The position numbers and the translations under genes were made by a program. From Clostridia bacterium (GTDB taxonomy: Bacteria; Bacillota; Clostridia; TANB77; CAG-508), in contig JAAWMH010000033.1 of the NCBI GenBank assembly GCA_022798335.1, forward strand, positions 1 to 32,535: a stretch of 32,535 nt of DNA, given 5' to 3'. The stretch's first letter is position 1; every line of letters begins with the position of its first letter. This document shows positions 1 to 7,399 of the stretch, piece by piece. The notes beneath the pieces were generated by a model. That model did not search any database. It was given only the letters and a program-made list of their open reading frames with translations, and was not told where the DNA came from.

Positions 1-39
1 TTGATATGGCTATGTTTTCCTTCAAAAACATCATATCAA
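1..39. repeat. Hairpin-forming inverted repeat at window edge
   Basis: TTGATATG (1-8) pairs with CATATCAA (32-39), and inside it ATGTTTT (12-18) pairs with AAAACAT (25-31), leaving a 3-nt bulge. This is a strong stem of about 15 bp. It has no clear T-tract, so it may be the end of an off-window terminator or a processed RNA element. Its function is unknown. Confidence 0.5.
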
Positions 40-299
40 ATTGGTGCTTCTTTTGTCTATTTTTATCTTTTATTTTTCCCACATATTATTTATGCTAATG
101 AAAAAAAGTTAGAATGAATAAGAAAGCAACCTAGCCTTGTTGCATAGAAAAACGGCACTATAACTATAAGGCAAATGAAATTTTAAGAACCTGCTTTCAC
201 AGGTAGTATCTTGTTTAATATTCCTGTTAACACATATATCTATTAGTAGCCATATAATATGGTATTGATACTATAATAGTCTATGCTAAAAATAGTTAA
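40..299. other. Non-coding stretch downstream of the pilin-like gene
   Basis: I see no convincing gene here. Two short hairpins lie in it: GCAAC/GTTGC at 126-143 and ACCTG/CAGGT near 190-206. On the minus strand each is followed by a T-containing run, so either could end the pilin-like transcript. Confidence 0.4.
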
Positions 300-2076
300 T
301 CATTTTGCTATAGATTCATACCATAGGTCTTCTCCTTCACCATTAATAGGAAATGAATCTGCTTTCATTCCTAAGACATATCCTTTTGGTTTACCAGGCC
401 CGATATTTATACACAAGAGTAGCATCATAGTAGTCATGATAACTTGTAAGTCCACTTTTTCCAGGAGTTCCATTCCATACATATCTTATATTACGAATAG
501 TAAACTTATTATTTCCTTTACTTTCTATATCCCAATAGCCGTTTGGATATCCAGCTGAAACCAAATCATTCGCTGTCACTTGCTCAACTTCTCGTGGCGT
601 TATTCCAATTGGTCCTTCTGTACTATCAAATGTAACTGATTGGTATATCACTTTCTTACTTGATATTGATAAGACATTACCAGAATTATAGTACGTTCCT
701 GTACCAGTTATAGTCTTCTCATAATTATATTTACGTGAAAGAATTACTTTTTCATAAGTTCTCCACACATGTAAGTAATTTAATATATTAGGATTAATTC
801 GGGTTTCATTACCTAAGGAATCTGTAGCACAAATAACATAAAACTTATCATAATTAGTAACTGATTCCGTAAAATTCAAACTAGAATCTTTAATATTTTC
901 AACAATTTCTTCATCTCTAATTAACTTCACATTAGTTATATTAACTTTACTATCTTTTGCATTTGCTGATATTTTAAATGTTTCGCTATCAACATATTCT
1001 ACTTTATAGCTTACTTCTGGTCCTTCATTGTCAAAATTAAATCTTTCACTTCTATATATATTTGTCTTTTCTTCTTCTGTTTCTATCAATACCCATAAGT
1101 AATATTCTCCATTGTATCCTTTTCCTATAATCGTTTCTCCGTCTTTACATTCTTTTGTAAATGTGCTTTCTTCTGGCTCTTGTACGGTTGGCAGCCATTG
1201 ATATTTTATACTTTTTATTGTTTGTGTTTTGCCTTTAACATTTACTTTTACTTGATGTTCTTTTTTATATGTTTCATTTCCATTTGGACTATATTCTATA
1301 CTTAGTACAATTCCTTCTATTTTTTCTCTTTTTGTAACGGTTAATTTTGAATATACTTTTACTATATAAGTTCCATTTTGCTTTGCTATATATTCTTCTT
1401 TTATTTCTTCTTTTATATTTGCATATTCATATGTTTGAAGTACTTCTCCATTTTGCAATACTTCTATTTTACTAATTCCATTTTTCTCTTCTTGGGCTGT
1501 TATATATAGTGTTGCTGTTTTAATATCCTCTGCTAATACTACCTGCGTACTTACTTCTGGAAATACTAACTCTTCTTCTTTTCCTATATATTTTCCTATT
1601 TTAGGTACACTTCTATCTATTTCAAAAGCATATCCATCTACTATCACAATATCTCCTACCACTTTTGTACCAATTATTTCATTTAATATCATTTCATCTA
1701 AATAATCATTTTGATTATATTGTACATTAATTGATTTTTGTATTTGCGCATGACTCAGTGTCATTTCTAATTTATCTCTTGCCTGTGCTATTTTATATTG
1801 TTCTCCTGCTTGTTCTGCTGATCCTATAATTCCACCTTGTAATACTACTTGTATGGTAATTCCGGCCAAAATTAAAAGCACTATAATAGTAACTACTAGT
1901 GCAATCAAAGTTATCCCAGCTGTCGCAGTTTTACTGCCTACTGATGGGATATATCGCATGATAATACCAGATACATCTTTAGTACCTAGCCTATTTAATT
2001 TTTCTTTTTCTTTTAAGCTCTTTTCCTTTTTGTAAAAACTACTTGTGTGTGTGTGTGTGTGTGTGTACAGCCTCAT
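300..2076 (-). CDS. Type IV pilin-like / prepilin-motif surface protein, with +1 frame break near the 3' end
   Basis: Probably an exported, membrane-anchored pilin-like protein. Reading from the ATG at 2076, residues 54-73 are GITLIALVVTIIVLLILAGI. This is a prepilin-peptidase-type site (cleavage after Gly54) plus one hydrophobic helix; the usual pilin Glu5 is Ala. The remaining roughly 500 residues are Lys/Thr-rich and probably extracellular. The zero frame stops at 391 just after TAT-CGG-GCC-TGG. Skipping the C at 402 continues the protein to a TGA at 300 with a plausible tail (GYVLGMKADSFPINGEG). The start is uncertain. ATG 2076 lacks a well-placed ribosome site, the strong site serves ATG 2095 in another frame, and Met40 (ATG 1959) would give a conventional 15-residue leader but also lacks a clear ribosome site. 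The family assignment rests on the N-terminal motif; the adhesin, pilus or pseudopilus role is not determinable. Confidence 0.7.
400..402 (-). other. +1 frame-break site at in-frame CGG (pilin-like gene)
   Basis: Zero frame reads TAT CGG GCC TGG TAA. Dropping one base at the CGG gives TAT GGG CCT GGT and 33 further codons to the stop at 300. This is one of four frame breaks in the window that coincide with an in-frame CGG. Confidence 0.6.
2045..2066. repeat. (GT)11 / (AC)11 dinucleotide microsatellite
   Basis: Eleven perfect GT units on the plus strand read as AC units in the pilin-like gene, giving Thr-His repeats just after the ATG at 2076. The tract lies between the best ribosome binding site and the pilin frame, so unit gain or loss would change which frame reads into the gene. 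Confidence 0.9.
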
Positions 2077-2092
2077 GGTTTTCGTGGATTCT

Positions 2093-2112
2093 CATTTTAT
2101 CTTTCCCTCCCT
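2093..2112 (-). promoter_or_regulatory. Strong ribosome site and ATG in the alternate frame upstream of the pilin-like gene
   Basis: On the minus strand, AGGGAGGG (2112-2105) sits 9 nt before an ATG at 2095-2093. From that ATG the reading passes through the AC tract and, at 11 units, ends at AAG TAG immediately after it. With 12 or 9 units the same start would read straight into the pilin frame. The ATG at 2076 is about 28 nt from this ribosome site. Confidence 0.65.
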
Positions 2113-2139
2113 ATGTATTTTTTCTCCGTTTCTCTACGC

Positions 2140-2181
2140 ATAAGTTATCTGTAACTCACTTCATTCGAACAGCTAACTTAT
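2140..2181. repeat. Hairpin containing copy 1 of a 28-bp interspersed repeat
   Basis: ATAAGTTA (2140-2147) pairs with TAACTTAT (2174-2181). Between and overlapping the arms lies a 28-bp core (2147-2174) that recurs at 6145-6172 in the same orientation with 24 of 28 positions identical. The rest of the 2113-2348 gap is AT-rich, and I see no gene in it. Confidence 0.65.
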
Positions 2182-2348
2182 CTTTTGATAGTATGAGCAT
2201 TTTTTCTTATTTTTATACTTTTCTCATTTTCGCTCACTTTTTGCACTTATAGTGTAAAATATTTTGTTCTATTTGTAAATATTTTATTGTAAAATGTCAT
2301 ATAATTGTAATATTTTAATTGTTAGCTAAAAAATCTTACTTTAAGCAC

Positions 2349-2377
2349 TTGCTATTTCATAAAAAACATGCTAAAAT
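2349..2377 (+). promoter_or_regulatory. Sigma-A-type promoter of rpsT
   Basis: TTGCTA (2349-2354), 17-nt spacer, TAAAAT (2372-2377), about 45 bp upstream of the rpsT ATG. Confidence 0.65.
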
Positions 2378-2422
2378 ATTGTTGTTAATTTATTTATACT
2401 TCAAAGAGGAGGTGCAAACTAA

Positions 2423-2686
2423 ATGCCAAATATTAAATCAGCAATAAAACGTGTTAAAGTTATTGAAAAGAAAACAGCAAGAAATAATATGATTAAATCT
2501 GGATATAAATCAGCTGTTAAAAAATTTGAACAAGCTGTAGAAGCTGGAAACAAAGAAGAAGCTTCTAAATTATTATCTGCTGCAACTAAAAAAGTAGACC
2601 AAGCATGTACAAAAGGTGTTATTGTAAAAAACACTGCAGCTAGAAAAAAATCTAATATGGCTAAAAAATTAAACGCAATGGGCTAA
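2423..2686 (+). CDS. rpsT: 30S ribosomal protein S20
   Basis: Ribosomal protein S20, which binds 16S rRNA in the body of the small subunit. The 87-residue product starts [20 protein letters not shown] and is strongly basic and helical, matching the family in length and in its N-terminal signature. AGAGGAGG lies at the expected distance before the ATG. It is a single-gene unit with its own promoter (2349-2377) and terminator (2720-2745), a common arrangement for rpsT. Nothing about it is unusual. Confidence 0.97.
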   Translation: MPNIKSAIKRVKVIEKKTARNNMIKSGYKSAVKKFEQAVEAGNKEEASKLLSAATKKVDQACTKGVIVKNTAARKKSNMAKKLNAMG

Positions 2687-2719
2687 TTTAAAAAATTGTG
2701 CACAGTTTTTTAAATATTT

Positions 2720-2745
2720 GATGCTAGTAAATAGCATCTTTTTTT
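2720..2745 (+). terminator. Intrinsic terminator of rpsT
   Basis: GATGCTA (2720-2726), loop GTAAA, TAGCATC (2732-2738), then seven T. Confidence 0.9.
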
Positions 2746-2854
2746 ATTGCCACAAATTACCTTTGTTTTTCTACTTTCTTTATGTTACTATTATAGTAAG
2801 GATTAAGAATTTATAGGGGCTCTCCTATTTATTTTGAAAAGTGAGGTATTAGTT

Positions 2855-3106
2855 ATGAAATTATTACTAACAGAATTTAAAAAAATAGATACATCTATTA
2901 TTAAACTAATGAAGTCTGGCATCGCTTTTTCTTTTGCCATCCTCTTAATATCTTGCCTTATTTTATTAGCCTATGACTTTGTCTACAGTTCTCCTTTTGT
3001 ATATTACTTTGGAATTTCTCTTTTTAAAGCAGGATTATATTTTATTGTTGGCTTTATTATTTATGCTTTTGCATTTAATAAAATCAAAAGTGATTTAAAA
3101 GAATAG
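2855..3106 (+). CDS. Small membrane protein of unknown function
   Basis: An 83-residue hydrophobic protein. The chosen start is ATG 2855, which has AGTGAGG 8 nt upstream; the in-frame TTG at 2834 has no better support. A charged N terminus (LLLTEFKKIDTSIIKLMKSG) precedes two, possibly three, membrane segments: one around FAILLISCLILLAYDFVY and one around GLYFIVGFIIYAFAF. It ends in a short charged tail. I do not recognise a named family. It lies between rpsT and the convergent gat genes and ends before a bidirectional terminator. Confidence 0.7.
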   Translation: MKLLLTEFKKIDTSIIKLMKSGIAFSFAILLISCLILLAYDFVYSSPFVYYFGISLFKAGLYFIVGFIIYAFAFNKIKSDLKE

Positions 3107-3114
3107 AATACTAA

Positions 3115-3148
3115 AAGCTGCATGTAATTTTACTTTTACATACAGCTT
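3115..3148. terminator. Bidirectional terminator between the small membrane gene and gatB
   Basis: AAGCTG-C-ATGTAA pairs with TTACAT-A-CAGCTT. T-rich runs follow on the plus strand and TTTTAG on the minus strand, so it can serve both converging units. Confidence 0.75.
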
Positions 3149-3155
3149 CTATTTT

Positions 3156-4595
3156 TTATTTTTTTAATTCTTCTAAAAACATTTCATTTAGCATTTTAGG
3201 GTTTGCTTTTCCTTTTGTTTCTTTCATTGCTTGACCTACTAAAAATCCTAATGCTCTATCTTTTCCTGCTTTAAAATCTATAATAGATTGTGGATTGTTT
3301 TCTAATATTTTTAGTACTACCTCTTTAATAGCTCCTTCATCTGAAATTTGAATCCATCCTTTTTCTTTAATGATTTCCTCTGGATCTTTTGGAGCTTCAA
3401 ATAGCTCCTCTAATACTTTTTTTCCAATTGCACTACTGATAGTTCCTTTGTCAATTAGTATAACCATTTTTGCTAGATTTTCTGCTGTAAATGGTATTTG
3501 CTCTGGCTCTAATTCTTTTTCATTTAATATTCTAGAAACATCTGATAGTAACCAGTTAGCAACTGCTTTACTGTTTTTGCAAATAGCTAAAGTGTCTTCA
3601 AACATATTAGACATATACTTTGAAGCTGTTAACATTTTTGCCTCTTTTTTAGTAAGTCCATGTTCTTCTAAGTACCTTTTCTTTCTACTTTCTGGAAGTT
3701 CTGGCAAATGATTTTGAATGTTTTGAATATATTCTTCTGATAGCTTAATTGCTACTAAATCTGGCTCTGGAAAATATCTATAATCTTGTGCATCTTCTTT
3801 ATCTCTCATGGAAAAAGTTTTGCCAGATACATCGTCCCATCTTAAAGTTTCTTGATTTATTTTGCCTCCTTCTTCTAGTACTTCTATTTGCCTTTGAGCT
3901 TCATACTCAATAGCTCTTACAATAGATCTAAAAGAGTTCATATTTTTCATTTCTGTACGTGTTCCAAACTCTTTTGCTCCTTTTTTTCTAACAGATACAT
4001 TCACATCTGCACGTAAAGATCCTTCTTGCATTTTACAATCTGATACTTCTATATATTCTAAGATAGATTTTATTTTTCTTAAATAGCTTTCTGCCTCTTT
4101 GCTTGATCTCATATCTGGTTCTGATACAATTTCAATTAGTGGTACTCCTGCTCTATTTAAATCTACTAAACTACCACTTCCAAATTCATTATGATTTAGC
4201 TTTCCTGCATCTTCTTCTATATGAATTCTAGTAATGCCAATTGTTTTTTCCTCCCCTTCTTCTCCTATTGTAATTTGACCATGCTCACATAATGGTTTAT
4301 CAAATTGTGATATTTGATATGATTTTGGAAGGTCTGGATAAAAATAGTTTTTTCTGTCGTTCTTGCTCTGTCTTGTTATTGTACAGTTAGTGGCTAGTCC
4401 TGCTTTTACTGCATATTCTACTACCTTTTCATTTAAAACTGGAAGTGCACCTGGCATTGCCATACATACAGGACATACATGTGTATTTGGCTCTGCTCCA
4501 AATTCTGTAGGACAACTACAAAAGATTTTTGTTTTTGTAGAAAGCTCTGCATGCACTTCTAGCCCTACTACTATTTCATAATCTTCTTTTGACAT
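3156..4595 (-). CDS. gatB: Asp-tRNA(Asn)/Glu-tRNA(Gln) amidotransferase subunit B
   Basis: GatB of the GatCAB complex, which phosphorylates and then transamidates Glu-tRNA(Gln) (and Asp-tRNA(Asn)) using ammonia from GatA. The 479 residues are the normal length. The N terminus has the conserved YEIVVGLEVHAEL and the Cys cluster CSCPTEFGAEPNTHVCPVC, followed by FYPDLPKSYQISQFDKPLC and the C-terminal tRNA-binding YqeY-like tail ending in VGQAMKETKGKANP. The ATG overlaps the gatA stop by one base (TAATG) and is preceded by AAAGGGGGTG, so translation is probably coupled to gatA. Its presence suggests that Gln-tRNA is made indirectly. Confidence 0.97.
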   Translation of the reverse strand: MSKEDYEIVVGLEVHAELSTKTKIFCSCPTEFGAEPNTHVCPVCMAMPGALPVLNEKVVEYAVKAGLATNCTITRQSKNDRKNYFYPDLPKSYQISQFDKPLCEHGQITIGEEGEEKTIGITRIHIEEDAGKLNHNEFGSGSLVDLNRAGVPLIEIVSEPDMRSSKEAESYLRKIKSILEYIEVSDCKMQEGSLRADVNVSVRKKGAKEFGTRTEMKNMNSFRSIVRAIEYEAQRQIEVLEEGGKINQETLRWDDVSGKTFSMRDKEDAQDYRYFPEPDLVAIKLSEEYIQNIQNHLPELPESRKKRYLEEHGLTKKEAKMLTASKYMSNMFEDTLAICKNSKAVANWLLSDVSRILNEKELEPEQIPFTAENLAKMVILIDKGTISSAIGKKVLEELFEAPKDPEEIIKEKGWIQISDEGAIKEVVLKILENNPQSIIDFKAGKDRALGFLVGQAMKETKGKANPKMLNEMFLEELKK

Positions 4596-6073
4596 TAATT
4601 AGCACCCCCTTTAAAAGTTGGCTCATAGTTTTCTCTAAATTTTATTTCTTGTTCAAAAGTATATGCTGCATTTAATAGAGTTTCTTCTGCGAATTTATTT
4701 CCAATTAGCTGCATTCCAATTGGCATACCTTTACTATCTATACCGCAAGGAATTGAAATTCCAGGAAGTCCTGCTACATTAACAGGAACTGTACAAATAT
4801 CTGCTAAATACATTTCTAATGGATTACTATCTTTAGCTCCTATTTCAAAAGCAGTTGTTGGTGAAGCTGGAGTTAAAAGTATATCATATTTAGCAAATAA
4901 TTTGTCATATTCTCTTTTTACAAATGTTCTTACTTGCTGTGCTTTTTTATAATATGCATCATAGTAACCAGAAGAAAGCACATAAGTTCCTAGTATAATT
5001 CTTCTTTTTACTTCTTCTCCAAAGCCTTCACTCCTAGAATTTCTAAATAATTCTTTTAAATCTGAATAATTTTGTGCTCGATATCCATAACGAATACCAT
5101 CAAATCTACCTAAATTAGAACTTGCTTCTGCACAAGCTATAATATAGTATGTAGCTAAAGCATAATTAGCAATATCTAAACTACATTCTTCTACTGTTAC
5201 TCCTAGTTTTTTATAAATTTCTATGGATTGTTCTATACTTTTCTTAACTTCGCTATTTATTCCTTCTCCAAAATATTCTTTTGGAATTCCTATTTTTAGT
5301 CCCTTTACGTTATTCTTTAAAGCTTTCGTATAATCTACTTTTTCTTTATTTTCAGAAGTAGAATCTTTTTTGTCATGTCCTGCAATTAAATTTAAAAGTA
5401 TTGCACTATCTGTTACATCTTTTGTAATTGTTCCTATTTGGTCTAATGATGATGCAAATGCAACTAAACCATAACGAGATACTAATCCATAAGTTGGCTT
5501 TAATCCAACTACTCCACAAAAACTAGCTGGCTGACGAATTGAGCCTCCTGTATCTGACCCTAATGCCCATGGCACTAAATCAGCTGCAACTGCTGCGGCA
5601 CTTCCTCCTGAAGACCCCCCTGGTACAGTGTTTAAATTCCAAGGATTATGTGTTTTTTGAAAATAGGAATGCTCAGTAGATGACCCCATAGCAAATTCAT
5701 CCATATTCATTTTACCTAAATTAATCATATTTTGTGCATTTATTTTTTCCATTACAGTAGCATTATAAGGAGCTATAAAATTTTCTAGCATTTTAGAGGC
5801 ACATGTTGTTTTAACCCCTTTAGTGCAAATATTATCTTTTATTCCAATAGGAATTCCTGCTAAAGAAGAATTTACTTCCCCTTTTTCTATTTTTTCTTGT
5901 ATTTCTTTTGCTTGTTCTACAGCCTCTTTGGTAAGAGGTGTAATAAAGGCTTGTACTTCTTTTTCGTGCTTTTCTATATTTTCTACATATGCCTTTGTAA
6001 TATCTACTACAGTAATTTCTTTTGATTTTAATTTTTCTTGCAACTCATGTACTGTTAATTTTGTAATATCCAT
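4595..6073 (-). CDS. gatA: Asp-tRNA(Asn)/Glu-tRNA(Gln) amidotransferase subunit A
   Basis: GatA, the glutaminase subunit of GatCAB and a member of the amidase signature family. The 492 residues start [20 protein letters not shown]. The amidase core has [10 protein letters not shown] (catalytic Lys), then [14 protein letters not shown] (Ser-rich signature) and [16 protein letters not shown], which contains the nucleophilic Ser. I chose ATG 6073 because AGGAAAGG lies just upstream. An in-frame extension to 6136 would be translated from the REP palindrome and is not credible. It is separated from gatC by about 98 bp of repeat DNA. Confidence 0.96.
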   Translation of the reverse strand: MDITKLTVHELQEKLKSKEITVVDITKAYVENIEKHEKEVQAFITPLTKEAVEQAKEIQEKIEKGEVNSSLAGIPIGIKDNICTKGVKTTCASKMLENFIAPYNATVMEKINAQNMINLGKMNMDEFAMGSSTEHSYFQKTHNPWNLNTVPGGSSGGSAAAVAADLVPWALGSDTGGSIRQPASFCGVVGLKPTYGLVSRYGLVAFASSLDQIGTITKDVTDSAILLNLIAGHDKKDSTSENKEKVDYTKALKNNVKGLKIGIPKEYFGEGINSEVKKSIEQSIEIYKKLGVTVEECSLDIANYALATYYIIACAEASSNLGRFDGIRYGYRAQNYSDLKELFRNSRSEGFGEEVKRRIILGTYVLSSGYYDAYYKKAQQVRTFVKREYDKLFAKYDILLTPASPTTAFEIGAKDSNPLEMYLADICTVPVNVAGLPGISIPCGIDSKGMPIGMQLIGNKFAEETLLNAAYTFEQEIKFRENYEPTFKGGAN

Positions 6074-6104
6074 TTTCTTTTTTCCTTTCCTATTTTTAAG
6101 ACAT

Positions 6105-6135
6105 TGAGACATTGGGGACAGTCCCTTTTGTCTCA
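6105..6135. repeat. REP-like 31-bp palindrome, copy 1
   Basis: Arms TGAGACATTGGGGAC and GTCCCTTTTGTCTCA around a central A. It belongs to the same family as 6524-6554, 7364-7394 and 19806-19836. It lies between gatC and gatA, just upstream of the gatA ribosome site. Confidence 0.85.
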
Positions 6136-6144
6136 CGCTTCTCC

Positions 6145-6172
6145 ATCTGTAACTCGCTTTGCTCGAACAGCT
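6145..6172. repeat. 28-bp interspersed repeat, copy 2
   Basis: Matches 2147-2174 at 24 of 28 positions in the same orientation (starts ATCTGTAACTC, ends TCGAACAGCT). It abuts the gatC stop codon. It is not related in sequence to the REP palindromes next to it. Confidence 0.7.
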
Positions 6173-6456
6173 TAGAGAACTTTTGGGATTTTAAACATAT
6201 TTCTTTCTTGTTCTGGTGCATTTTGTAGTAAACTTTTATTATCTTCGAATAGCTGTATTTCATCTTTGCGAAATACATTATAGCTATCATTTGTTCCTAT
6301 TGTTTCTTCTAAACCTTCTACTGATGCTTTATTTACAATATTTGCAAAGTTTAATATATCCTGCAAATTTAATATATATTTATCTATTTCATCCTCTTTT
6401 ATATTTAGGTCTGCTAGTCTTGCAATGTGCAATATTTCTTCTTTAGATACTTGCAT
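6172..6456 (-). CDS. gatC: Asp-tRNA(Asn)/Glu-tRNA(Gln) amidotransferase subunit C
   Basis: GatC, the small subunit that clamps GatA and GatB together. The 94 residues start [19 protein letters not shown] and end NMFKIPKVL, both typical of the family. A ribosome site (AAGGAGATG) precedes the ATG. It is the first gene of the gatCAB unit, with the promoter at 6488-6516. A 28-bp repeat and a REP palindrome now lie between its stop and gatA, so coupling to gatA is likely lost even if co-transcription remains. Confidence 0.95.
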   Translation of the reverse strand: MQVSKEEILHIARLADLNIKEDEIDKYILNLQDILNFANIVNKASVEGLEETIGTNDSYNVFRKDEIQLFEDNKSLLQNAPEQERNMFKIPKVL

Positions 6457-6487
6457 ATTTTCATCTCCTTAAATTTTACTTTTCCTT

Positions 6488-6516
6488 ATTATACCCACTT
6501 TTTCCATAAAATGCAA
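6488..6516 (-). promoter_or_regulatory. Promoter of the gatCAB operon
   Basis: On the minus strand, TTGCAT (6516-6511), 17-nt spacer, TATAAT (6493-6488), about 32 bp before the gatC ATG. Confidence 0.8.
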
Positions 6517-6523
6517 GTGCAAT

Positions 6524-6554
6524 TGAGACAATAGGGACAGTCCCTATTGTCTCA
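6524..6554. repeat. REP-like 31-bp palindrome, copy 2 (perfect), 3' flank of the transposase
   Basis: TGAGACAATAGGGAC and GTCCCTATTGTCTCA are a perfect 15-bp inverted repeat around a single A. The transposase stop codon (TAG, 6546-6544) lies inside it. Confidence 0.95.
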
Positions 6555-7287
6555 GTATTCTAGATATTTTACTTTTATCTATACTTAGATATTTTGCTAA
6601 TTGTCTATTTGATATTTTTAGTCTTTGTTTGATATAGATCACTAATTTTTCTTTATTAATATCAACTGAATTCCTTTCTATGTTTTGTGAATATTCTTCT
6701 ACTAACTCTTTTACATCACTTTCGATAGTATCTTGATAATCCATAAAATAAAATTTCTTCAAATGCATATTATCATATTCTTCTTTTTTTAAATGCTTTG
6801 TATGAAATATTAATTCTATACATTTTTCATCAATAAAATCTTGTTTTTTTAAATAATCTTGATAACTAGAATAAGGATAATCTATACAATTTTTCACAAT
6901 CTTTGCCTTAACAGGATTATTATGAATATAAACTAAACAATTTTTTAAGTAGTTTTCATTATAGATTGCCTCACTTAAAAATCTATCTCTAAAAACATGA
7001 CCTATTCTTTCTCTTTTATAATTATAATATCTTGCAAAATTCTCATTAACTTGTTTCATAAAACTAGATAGTTGTTTTATATTAAATGTATAAATAAGCA
7101 AATGTACATGATTATCCATAACGCAATAAGCAATTATTTTAATATTGAATTTTAAATTAGCTTCTTTTAAAAATTGTAAATATTTTTCTTTATAAATATT
7201 TTGTTTAAAAATACATTCTTTATTAACTCCTTGTATTATTACATGAAAAAAAGATGTATTCAAATCGTTGCGTGCTATTCGTGGCAT
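6544..7287 (-). CDS. REP-associated tyrosine transposase (Y1/HUH family)
   Basis: A single-strand DNA transposase of the Y1 (IS200/IS605-like) superfamily, RAYT type. The 247 residues start MPRIARNDLNTSFFHVIIQG. The HUH motif is in AYCVMDNHVHLLI (His60 and His62), and the catalytic Tyr is expected in ENFARYYNYKRERIGHVF (around 88-91). These are followed by FRDRFLSEAIYNENYLKNCL and IHNNPVKAKIV, all typical. The C terminus (SNRQLAKYLSIDKSKISRIL) looks like a helix-turn-helix. AGAGGAG precedes the ATG. The gene is bracketed by two copies of the 31-bp palindrome (6524-6554 and 7364-7394), and more copies lie at 6105-6135 and 19806-19836. RAYTs are known to move or maintain such palindromes; that this one does is inference from proximity. 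The reading frame is intact. Confidence 0.92.
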   Translation of the reverse strand: MPRIARNDLNTSFFHVIIQGVNKECIFKQNIYKEKYLQFLKEANLKFNIKIIAYCVMDNHVHLLIYTFNIKQLSSFMKQVNENFARYYNYKRERIGHVFRDRFLSEAIYNENYLKNCLVYIHNNPVKAKIVKNCIDYPYSSYQDYLKKQDFIDEKCIELIFHTKHLKKEEYDNMHLKKFYFMDYQDTIESDVKELVEEYSQNIERNSVDINKEKLVIYIKQRLKISNRQLAKYLSIDKSKISRILRQ

Positions 7288-7363
7288 AAAATCACTCCTC
7301 TTTTAGATTTTGCCCCCATAGTATACACTAAACGTATACACCTTTTCCCCTATTTCTTTATGT

Positions 7364-7394
7364 TGAGACATTAGGGACTGTCCCCGATGTCTCA
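7364..7394. repeat. REP-like 31-bp palindrome, copy 3, 5' flank of the transposase
   Basis: TGAGACATTAGGGAC and GTCCCCGATGTCTCA around a central T, with two imperfect pairs. It lies 5 bp beyond the adhE stop codon. It may also act as an end-of-transcript hairpin for adhE. Confidence 0.88.
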
Positions 7395-7399
7395 TTTTC

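Noticed and set aside
300..482. Separate minus-strand 60-codon frame overlapping the end of the pilin-like gene
   Set aside because: Its C-terminal half is better read as the frame-shifted tail of the pilin-like protein; its start has no ribosome site and lies inside that gene.
2043..2252. Plus-strand frame beginning with Cys-Val repeats
   Set aside because: It is the complement of the AC tract and non-coding leader, with no ribosome site and no protein character.
6074..6136. N-terminal extension of GatA
   Set aside because: These 21 codons would be translated from the REP palindrome. The family start and a ribosome site are at 6073.
6096..6290. Minus-strand frame through the gatC-gatA gap
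   Set aside because: It runs out of frame through gatC and then through two repeat elements; no family features.
6105..7394. CRISPR-like array from repeated palindromes
   Set aside because: The copies are dispersed, not regularly spaced, and flank a transposase. They are REP-type elements.
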